This document shows positions 1 through 5,114 of a DNA stretch of 5,114 bases, piece after piece. This DNA comes from Pseudolysobacter sp. (GTDB taxonomy: Bacteria; Pseudomonadota; Gammaproteobacteria; Xanthomonadales; Rhodanobacteraceae). Numbering within the stretch: the first letter of the stretch is position 1; each line of letters starts with the position of its first letter. The position numbers were made by a program, and so were the translations under genes. A model generated the notes under the pieces. The model made no database searches. It saw nothing but the letters and a program-made list of their open reading frames with translations, and had not been told where the DNA came from. The DNA lies in assembly GCA_025351985.1 (NCBI GenBank), contig JANXUW010000030.1:1-5114 (forward strand), written 5' to 3'.

Positions 1-1644
1 GTCAACTTCATCCTGCGCAAGAACTACCAGGGTGCGGATTTCAGCACCGACTACGGTATCTCCGATCACGACGACGGCGAGCGCAAGGGTTATCACTTCA
101 GCTTCGGCCAGACCAGCGACAAAGGCAGCATCATGGCCGGCGTCGACTACAACAAGAGCGAACCCGTTCCTGCCGGTAACCGCAAGTTCTCCGATCATGC
201 GGTGTATTACCAGTATGGCAAACCCTTTGTGGCCGGCGGCTCCAGCGCCAACCCGAACGGCTTTATCGGCCTGCCCGCCAATTTGGTAGGTACTTTCAAG
301 AACGCTGACGGCACTAACTGCAAGAGCGTAACTCGCAAGCAGGGTGCCGTCGGTACCTCGCTGAGCGACTATCGCTGCTACACCGCCGCAGACGGCTTCA
401 ACTTCCAGGCGGTCGGCAACGTGTTGCTGATCAAGCAGGAGCGCACCAGCGCGTTTGTGATCGGCAACTACAAACTCACCGACAACGTCGAAACCTATCT
501 CGAGGTCTACCACAACAAGACCGTCGCCAACTCCGCCCTCGCGCCGTATCCGGCCGATACGCGCGCTGCGCCGTTCACGATCTCGAAGGATAGCTACTAC
601 AACCCGTTCGGTGCCGACCTGACCGGCGCCGGAACGCGTTTCCGTGCCCGTCTGACCTCGCTCGGCAATCGCGAAACCCATAACTCCACCACCAGCGATC
701 AGGCCATTGCCGGCCTGCGCGGTACGTTCGGTGATTCGAGCTGGGTGTGGGATGCCAACTTCGACTTCGGCCACACTCAGGATCTGACCCTTACCAGCGG
801 TTACCTGAATGTCAAGAAGCTCAATGCCGGTGCCGGCCCGTCGTACAACGCGGGCACCGCCGCCGCTCCGAAGATCGTCTGCGGTACCGATCCTGCCAAG
901 GGCGGCACCGGTCCGATCGCGGGTTGCAATCCGTTCAACTTCTTGAATATCTTCGATCCCAACACAATTGCGGCACTCAAAAGCGTTGGAGCCAATCCGT
1001 TCACCAATTTCCTTACCAGCGAAAAGTCGGTCAACGTGTCCTCGAACGGTACGCTGTTCAACTTGCCGGCCGGTGCTGTCGCGCTCGCCGTGGGTGGTTC
1101 GTATCGCAAGGAATATACCAACACGCAGGCCGACTCGATCGAAGTGGCGGATGCCGCGGGTAACTGCGATATCGGTTCGGGTTGCGTATCGAACCTGCAG
1201 GGTGGTTACAACGTCAAGGAAGTCTACGGTGAAGTGCTGATCCCGATCCTCAAGGATGTGCCGTTCGCCAGTGCGTTGAACCTGACTCTGGGTGACCGTT
1301 ATTCGAAGTACAGCAACTTCGGCAGCACCAACAACTGGAAGGCCGCGATCGAATATCGTCCGATCGAAGACCTGCTGTTGCGTGGTACGGTTTCGAAGGT
1401 GTTCCGCGCGCCGACCGTCAGCAATATCTTTGCCGCGTATGGCTCGGATGCACCACAGTTGATCGATCCCTGCGATGGTCTTGATGCAGGTGGCCTCGCC
1501 TCGCACTCCGCCGTCTGTAAAGGCATCGGCGCAGCGCAGCTGACCAAGGATCCCGATGGTGTAATGCGGTTCCATTATCCGAAGGGTGGTAACGGCCAGT
1601 TTGCCGGTGTCACTTCCGGCGCACAGCTCGCTGTGTGGATCTGA
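1..1644 (+). CDS. TonB-dependent outer-membrane receptor, 5'-truncated, frameshifted (upstream part)
   Basis: Receptors of this family import large or scarce nutrients (siderophores, cobalamin, sugars or peptides) across the outer membrane, using energy from TonB-ExbBD. The frame is open from base 1. It begins with VNFILRK, which resembles the end of the plug domain (usually a GGVVNFILRK-like stretch), so the signal peptide, TonB box and most of the plug lie left of the window. The rest is beta-barrel: alternating aromatic strands, Asn/Gly-rich loops and the conserved FRAPT motif at codons 468-472. Cysteines occur only as close pairs (codons 107/126, 294/309, 389/395, 491/506), as expected for disulfide-closed extracellular loops. 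The frame stops early at TGA 1642-1644, just where the conserved LKPE motif should follow; that motif is present in another frame immediately downstream. The ligand cannot be told from the sequence. The family call is very secure; whether the gene is functional is uncertain. Confidence 0.93.
   Translation, partial: VNFILRKNYQGADFSTDYGISDHDDGERKGYHFSFGQTSDKGSIMAGVDYNKSEPVPAGNRKFSDHAVYYQYGKPFVAGGSSANPNGFIGLPANLVGTFKNADGTNCKSVTRKQGAVGTSLSDYRCYTAADGFNFQAVGNVLLIKQERTSAFVIGNYKLTDNVETYLEVYHNKTVANSALAPYPADTRAAPFTISKDSYYNPFGADLTGAGTRFRARLTSLGNRETHNSTTSDQAIAGLRGTFGDSSWVWDANFDFGHTQDLTLTSGYLNVKKLNAGAGPSYNAGTAAAPKIVCGTDPAKGGTGPIAGCNPFNFLNIFDPNTIAALKSVGANPFTNFLTSEKSVNVSSNGTLFNLPAGAVALAVGGSYRKEYTNTQADSIEVADAAGNCDIGSGCVSNLQGGYNVKEVYGEVLIPILKDVPFASALNLTLGDRYSKYSNFGSTNNWKAAIEYRPIEDLLLRGTVSKVFRAPTVSNIFAAYGSDAPQLIDPCDGLDAGGLASHSAVCKGIGAAQLTKDPDGVMRFHYPKGGNGQFAGVTSGAQLAVWI
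1627..1644 (+). other. Frameshift junction inside the receptor gene
   Basis: The upstream frame reads AQLAVWI then TGA, while the downstream frame reads VDLKPEFGKSFDFG, a conserved TonB-receptor barrel motif. One extra G after GCT at 1630-1632 would give A-G-V-D-L-K-P-E in one continuous frame. Removing one GT unit from the GTGTG run at 1633-1637 would give A-V-D-L-K-P-E instead. The lesion is therefore a 1-base deletion or a 2-base duplication in a short TG repeat. I see no slippery heptamer or strong downstream hairpin that would support programmed -1 frameshifting. A sequencing or assembly error and a genuine recent mutation are both possible. Confidence 0.88.
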
Positions 1645-2447
1645 AGCCGGAATTCGGCAAGTCGTTCGATTTCGGCGTGGTCTACGATCCACATTGGTTG
1701 CCGGGCCTGTCGGTCAGCACCGATCTGTGGCGCGTGTATCTGAACAACAACATCAACCAGATCAGTGCGGCGAACTCGGTCAACCTGTGCTACCTCGGTG
1801 GCACGACTCCGAACTCTTACTGCAACTTCATCACGCGTGATCCGGGCACCGGTCAGATCGCCTCGATCGCCGAGCCAACCGGCAACATCGGTCGCCTCGA
1901 TACCTCGGGTGTGGATCTTGCCGCGACCTATCGCCTCCCGGAAACGGCATTTGGTAACTTCACGGCGAGTTTCCAGACCACGTATCTGAAGAACTTCTCG
2001 GACGATACCGCACCGGGTACCGGCGGGTTAGTACAGCAGTTTGCAGGCCACTACTCCACCGGTGCGTCGGCAATCACCTACGCGAACTTCTCGCGTTGGA
2101 AAGCACTGGCCAACCTGAGCTGGCGCATGGGCGCGTTCGATGCGTCGATCACTTCGAAGTATGTCGGTCGATACAACGTCGGTTACGCCAATCCGGCGTA
2201 CAACATCTCGGCCGACAAGTATGTTCCGGCAGTCGAGCTGAAGTACGGCGCATCGGTGTACAACAACGTGCAAGTCGGCTACAACATCGAGCCGATCAAC
2301 ACGCGCGTCGATCTGGGTATCGACAACGTCGGCAACAAGCAGCCGGCGCAGGTCTACAACAACAACTCGCTCAACGGCAACGTTGACGTGAACACGTTCG
2401 ACACGGTCGGTCGCTTCTACTGGGCACGTCTGTCGGTCAAGTTCTAA
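1635..2447 (+). CDS. TonB-dependent receptor, C-terminal barrel part (after frameshift)
   Basis: This 270-codon frame continues the receptor above and should be read as the same gene. The apparent GTG start at 1635 is simply where the frame becomes meaningful, and no ribosome-binding site precedes it. It opens with DLKPEFGKSFDFG, the conserved barrel motif that normally follows a variable loop, then shows typical strands such as STDLWRVYLNN and a fifth close cysteine pair (codons at 1788 and 1821). It ends in RFYWARLSVKF, with the C-terminal Phe required for recognition by the Bam outer-membrane assembly machinery. No further in-frame stops are present, and amphipathic strand patterning persists to the end, so there is little sign of long-term decay. 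Alone this fragment lacks a signal peptide and could not be exported; it is useful only if joined to the upstream part. It is followed after 22 bases by a strong terminator. Confidence 0.92.
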   Translation: MDLKPEFGKSFDFGVVYDPHWLPGLSVSTDLWRVYLNNNINQISAANSVNLCYLGGTTPNSYCNFITRDPGTGQIASIAEPTGNIGRLDTSGVDLAATYRLPETAFGNFTASFQTTYLKNFSDDTAPGTGGLVQQFAGHYSTGASAITYANFSRWKALANLSWRMGAFDASITSKYVGRYNVGYANPAYNISADKYVPAVELKYGASVYNNVQVGYNIEPINTRVDLGIDNVGNKQPAQVYNNNSLNGNVDVNTFDTVGRFYWARLSVKF

Positions 2448-2469
2448 AATCGATTGGTTGTGTGATAAC

Positions 2470-2503
2470 AAGCCGCGTGGCATTTGCCACGCGGCTTTTT
2501 TTT
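2470..2503 (+). terminator. Rho-independent terminator of the receptor gene
   Basis: A 12-bp perfect stem (2470-2481 pairing with 2486-2497), with core GCCGCGTGGC, closes on the four-base loop ATTT. Its 3' arm runs directly into eight consecutive T's (2496-2503). It begins 22 bases after the receptor stop codon. The T tract lies only on the + side, so it terminates rightward transcription from the receptor and separates that transcript from the sulfotransferase genes. Confidence 0.95.
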
Positions 2504-2723
2504 GTTTCAAATATTTGTTTTCGAACACGCATCAAAGACGTAGCAGAGTTTGTTGATTTGCTCTGGAACTCCGCGTAAGGGTAATATCCTGCTCGCGAAA
2601 TATTCTGAAATCTCTGCAGGCGCAACTTCAGCCCACCAGAGCGGGCCATATTTCGGCCAGACTAAGTCCAAAGCCGACATTCGCGCCCAATCCGCACCTA
2701 ATTCACTAACGAAATAAACAATC
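2504..2723. other. Intergenic region between terminator and sulfotransferase gene
   Basis: This stretch is more AT-rich than the receptor gene and contains no ATG on the + strand. It most likely holds the promoter and 5' leader of the sulfotransferase-dioxygenase unit. One + frame is open from a TTG at 2550 to TAA 2715-2717 (55 codons), ending 6 bases before the next ATG. It has no convincing ribosome-binding site and no recognisable motif, so it is not called as a gene. Minus-strand frames also cross the region but have neither a good start context nor family resemblance. I see no tRNA, riboswitch or long repeat in it. Confidence 0.6.
2558..2587 (+). promoter_or_regulatory. Possible sigma70-type promoter for the sulfotransferase operon
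   Basis: TTGCTC (2558-2563) and TAATAT (2582-2587) are separated by 18 bases. Agreement with consensus is modest: three of six at -35 and four of six at -10. The location is sensible, downstream of the receptor terminator and about 130 bases before the start codon. A promoter is expected somewhere here because the terminator should block read-through, but this particular pair is only a candidate. Confidence 0.25.
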
Positions 2724-4547
2724 ATGCGGACTTCTCTGCCCACCATCGACGAAATCTCCCAAGCCATCATGCAGAATCAGCCGCAAATTGCGGAACGGCT
2801 GGCACTGGAATATCTAGGTAATGCACGCGGAGATGAAACCGTACTGACGTTGCTCGGCATGAGTTTGCAAGTTCAAGATCGCCTGCCCGAAGCAGCGGAT
2901 GTTTTTCGCGAGCTCACCCACTTGTTTCCGGACTCGGCACTGCACTGGAACAATCTCGGCACGATCCTGCGTGAGGAAGGACAAGCCGAAAACGCCGACA
3001 ATGCTTATCGCACGGGACTCGCACTTGATCCCAAAAGTACCGACTTATTGGTGAATCTTGGATTTTTGTGGCAGGCGCAAAATGACTACGCTGCCGCCCG
3101 AACCTATTTTCTGCGTGCCTGCGAAATCGATCCAACGCTCGTGATCGCGCATATTTACGGGGCGAGGGCGTGTGCCGAATGCACGGATATGGAATCTGCC
3201 GCACGTTTGATACAGGCATGGCAGCAATGGACGCAGCTTACCCTGCAACAGCAATTGGTTTTGGCCTCGGTTTTTACCAGTATCAGTCGCACCGCAGAGG
3301 CGGAAAGCGTGTTGCTTCGCGCGTTGCAGACGACTTCTGAAAAAGCACAGGTGCAGGTGCGCCTGATCATGCTGTACGAACGCTTGAATCGTATCGAAGA
3401 AGCCGCGGCATTGTTGCCATTGCTTCCTATCGCTGAAACTGTCAGCGACGTTGATTTGCGCAGTGAAATCGTCAACGCGCATACGCTGCTCGCTGCACGC
3501 GCAAACGATTTTGACAAGGTCCGCACTCTGCTGTCGCAACTACCGCCAGCGGCGCAGCTGAGCAGTGACTATTTCTTTGCACAGGCCAATACCTGCGACA
3601 AGCTGGGAGACAGCGACGGCGCAATGCAAGCATTGCGTCAAGCCCACGCCAAGCAGATGGAAAAAGCCTCTTTATTGGCACCGGAACTATTGGCGCCGGA
3701 CGTCCAGCCGCTAACGATCGGTATGGAACCCATCAGCAGCGAAAGTTACCGGCAATGGCCCGAGATGCCAGCCCCGACGGCGCAGCAATCCCCCATATTC
3801 ATCATGGGTTTTCCTCGTTCCGGCACAACCTTGCTGGAACAGATGCTCGATGCAACACCCGGCCTTCGCGCCATGGACGAGCAGCCCTTCCTGCAACAAG
3901 TGACCCAGCGAATGGAGCAATTCGGGTTGAGCTACCCGGACGATTTGCAGCGACTCAGCTCTTTGCAGTGCGATGAGTTGCGCGAACTGTACTGGTCACT
4001 CGTAGGCAAGACCGTGAAGCTTGAATCTGGCGAGCGTCTGGTGGACAAAAATCCGCCGAACATGTTGCGTCTGCCGATGATCTATCGTCTTTTTCCGAAT
4101 GCCCGCATTATTTTTGCGCAGCGGCATCCTTGCGATGTCGTTTTGAGCTGCTACATGCAAAGCTTCGGCGCCCCGGCGTACATGATTCTCTGCTCGACTC
4201 TCGAGCGACTGGCGCGCGGTTATGTCAATGCGATGCATGGCTGGATCCAGAACACTGCCACGCTCACACCCAATGTGCTGGAGCTGCGGCACGAAGATCT
4301 GCTCGCCGATTTTGATGGCAAGGCGCACGCGATCGCAGAGTTCATCGGCATTACGGACATCGACCCGATGCGCGCGTTCCATGAACACGCGCGCAAGAAG
4401 GGCTATATCGCGACACCAAGTTACGCGCAAGTGACACAGCCGCTGAACAACAAGGGCGTTGACCGGTGGCGCCGATATCGAACGCATCTGGAACCGATTC
4501 TGCCGATCCTCAAACCCATCGTCGACCGTTGGGGATATGCGGACTGA
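2724..4547 (+). CDS. TPR-repeat sulfotransferase family protein
   Basis: This 607-residue protein is predicted to transfer sulfate from PAPS to a hydroxyl group of an unknown acceptor. The N-terminal part has three 34-residue tetratricopeptide repeats (about residues 37-70, 71-104 and 105-138), followed by degenerate helical repeats to about residue 345, a probable substrate- or partner-binding surface. The sulfotransferase domain (about 356-607) carries the 5'-phosphosulfate-binding loop GFPRSGTT (362-369), a DEQP segment with Glu386 placed like the catalytic Glu of tyrosylprotein sulfotransferases, DKNP (441-444), and the 3'-phosphate-binding motif RHPCD...S (Arg467, Ser475). It ends in a family-typical DRWGY tail. 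No signal peptide or membrane segment is seen, so it should act in the cytoplasm, where PAPS is made. The start is fixed by an in-frame TAA at 2715-2717; no clear Shine-Dalgarno sequence precedes it. Its end overlaps the next gene by 11 bases. Family assignment is strong; the acceptor is unknown. Confidence 0.93.
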   Translation: MRTSLPTIDEISQAIMQNQPQIAERLALEYLGNARGDETVLTLLGMSLQVQDRLPEAADVFRELTHLFPDSALHWNNLGTILREEGQAENADNAYRTGLALDPKSTDLLVNLGFLWQAQNDYAAARTYFLRACEIDPTLVIAHIYGARACAECTDMESAARLIQAWQQWTQLTLQQQLVLASVFTSISRTAEAESVLLRALQTTSEKAQVQVRLIMLYERLNRIEEAAALLPLLPIAETVSDVDLRSEIVNAHTLLAARANDFDKVRTLLSQLPPAAQLSSDYFFAQANTCDKLGDSDGAMQALRQAHAKQMEKASLLAPELLAPDVQPLTIGMEPISSESYRQWPEMPAPTAQQSPIFIMGFPRSGTTLLEQMLDATPGLRAMDEQPFLQQVTQRMEQFGLSYPDDLQRLSSLQCDELRELYWSLVGKTVKLESGERLVDKNPPNMLRLPMIYRLFPNARIIFAQRHPCDVVLSCYMQSFGAPAYMILCSTLERLARGYVNAMHGWIQNTATLTPNVLELRHEDLLADFDGKAHAIAEFIGITDIDPMRAFHEHARKKGYIATPSYAQVTQPLNNKGVDRWRRYRTHLEPILPILKPIVDRWGYAD

Positions 4548-5114
4548 ACCCGTAATCGCGACCACGGCACTGTCGCTCGAAAAGTGCATACAAACTTTCG
4601 ACGCGGCACTCACACCCGAGTTTTGCGCCGAAATGATTCGTTCCTTCAACGAACTGAGTCGCCTGCATATCGCGAATGGCCGCGGCCACAAGCCCGGTCT
4701 GGATGGCAGCGCATGGACCGAACTCGATATCTCGCCGCTGGCCGACGCGGGATTCAAGGGTTTTTTCTACCAGCAGATCGACGAATATCTCGCGCGTTAC
4801 AATCACAATCTGGGATTGACCATACCGGTACCGATACGTCCGAACATCGAAGCTCTGCGCATCAAGCGTTACCGCGCCGGTGCGGATGAACAGTTCGAGC
4901 CGCATTTCGACGCACTCGATGATCGCTGCGATCGTTACCTGGTTTTTCTCTGGTATCTGAACGATGTCACCGAAGGTGGCGAGACGGAATTTCAAAACGC
5001 CGGAATCAAGGTACAAGCCAGAGCGGGCCGTTTACTGATGTTCCCGCCGTACTGGATGTTCCAGCACGCCGGCCTGCCACCCATCTCGAACGACAAATAC
5101 ATCGTATCGACGTA
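4537..5114 (+). CDS. 2-oxoglutarate/Fe(II)-dependent dioxygenase, prolyl-4-hydroxylase-like (3' truncated)
   Basis: The frame is open from ATG 4537 to the window edge: 192 complete codons plus two bases, with the C-terminus missing. The family hydroxylates a substrate using O2, 2-oxoglutarate and non-haem Fe(II). The iron ligands are visible as His123-Phe-Asp125 and distal His177. Lys187, ten residues after the distal His, is placed like the 2-oxoglutarate-binding Lys of collagen prolyl 4-hydroxylase. An EGGETEF segment (146-152) and the FPP turn (169-171) before the distal strand also fit this fold. There is no signal peptide or membrane segment, so it should be cytoplasmic. The chosen start overlaps the sulfotransferase stop by 11 bases, with GGGG just upstream but rather too close for an ideal ribosome-binding site; coupled translation is likely. 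Met33 is an alternative start but would cut into the conserved LTPEFC entry segment. Acceptor unknown: a peptidyl residue or a small molecule are both possible. Confidence 0.9.
   Translation, partial: MRTEPVIATTALSLEKCIQTFDAALTPEFCAEMIRSFNELSRLHIANGRGHKPGLDGSAWTELDISPLADAGFKGFFYQQIDEYLARYNHNLGLTIPVPIRPNIEALRIKRYRAGADEQFEPHFDALDDRCDRYLVFLWYLNDVTEGGETEFQNAGIKVQARAGRLLMFPPYWMFQHAGLPPISNDKYIVST

Noticed and set aside
747..1163. A + strand 138-codon frame overlapping the receptor
   Set aside because: It is an Arg/Gln-rich out-of-frame translation inside the well-supported receptor frame.
1627..1644. Programmed -1 ribosomal frameshifting in the receptor
   Set aside because: There is no X-XXY-YYZ slippery heptamer and no obvious downstream stimulatory structure; programmed frameshifting is also not expected in TonB receptors.
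2028..2528. A 166-codon minus-strand frame over the receptor C-terminus and terminator
   Set aside because: It starts to the right of the terminator hairpin, crosses it, and is antisense to conserved barrel strands; its Val/Asp/Arg-rich composition is typical of a reverse shadow.
2507..2770. An 87-codon minus-strand frame over the intergenic region, reaching into the sulfotransferase start
   Set aside because: It has no good ribosome-binding site, overlaps the sulfotransferase start by 47 bases, and its Trp-rich translation resembles nothing I recognise. It cannot be excluded completely but is unsupported.
3996..4757. A 253-codon open frame on the minus strand across the sulfotransferase and dioxygenase genes
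   Set aside because: It lies wholly antisense to two genes with clear catalytic motifs and shows no recognisable domain or plausible start context; it is a shadow of coding bias on the opposite strand.
4510..5016. A 168-codon minus-strand frame opposite the dioxygenase
   Set aside because: The + strand here encodes the complete HxD motif and other dioxygenase landmarks, while the antisense translation has no family resemblance.

Overview
The window holds the 3' five-sixths or so of a TonB-dependent outer-membrane receptor gene, a strong intrinsic terminator, an intergenic region of about 220 bases, and a tightly overlapping pair of enzyme genes: a TPR-containing sulfotransferase and a 2-oxoglutarate/Fe(II) dioxygenase that runs off the right edge. 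All genes lie on the + strand. The large Asn-rich receptor, moderately high GC and proteobacterial-style genes suggest a Gram-negative gammaproteobacterium, most likely near the Xanthomonadales. This taxonomic placement is an impression from protein style, not a computed result.

Left region (1-2447): the receptor opens at the end of its plug domain and continues through the beta-barrel to a C-terminal Phe. It is interrupted by a frameshift near 1630-1640, so it reads as two overlapping frames (1-1644 and 1635-2447). Apart from that lesion the barrel looks intact and well conserved, so a recent mutation or a one-base sequencing or assembly error is the simplest explanation. A 12-bp GC-rich hairpin with eight T's (2470-2503) then closes the receptor transcript.

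Middle region (2504-2723): this stretch is relatively AT-rich, has no ATG on the + strand, and contains a weak promoter-like pair. It probably carries the promoter and leader for the downstream genes. A 55-codon open frame lacking an ATG ends just before the next gene and is recorded only as a long shot.

Right region (2724-5114): the sulfotransferase has three clear 34-residue TPR units, a long helical middle part and a C-terminal PAPS-dependent sulfotransferase domain with 5'- and 3'-phosphosulfate-binding motifs. Its last 11 bases overlap the start of a prolyl-4-hydroxylase-like dioxygenase that retains the HxD...H iron triad and a 2-oxoglutarate-binding Lys. The overlap suggests translational coupling and a shared task. 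A reasonable hypothesis is sequential hydroxylation and sulfation of one peptide, protein or small-molecule substrate, possibly linked to the neighbouring receptor. The substrate is not visible here.
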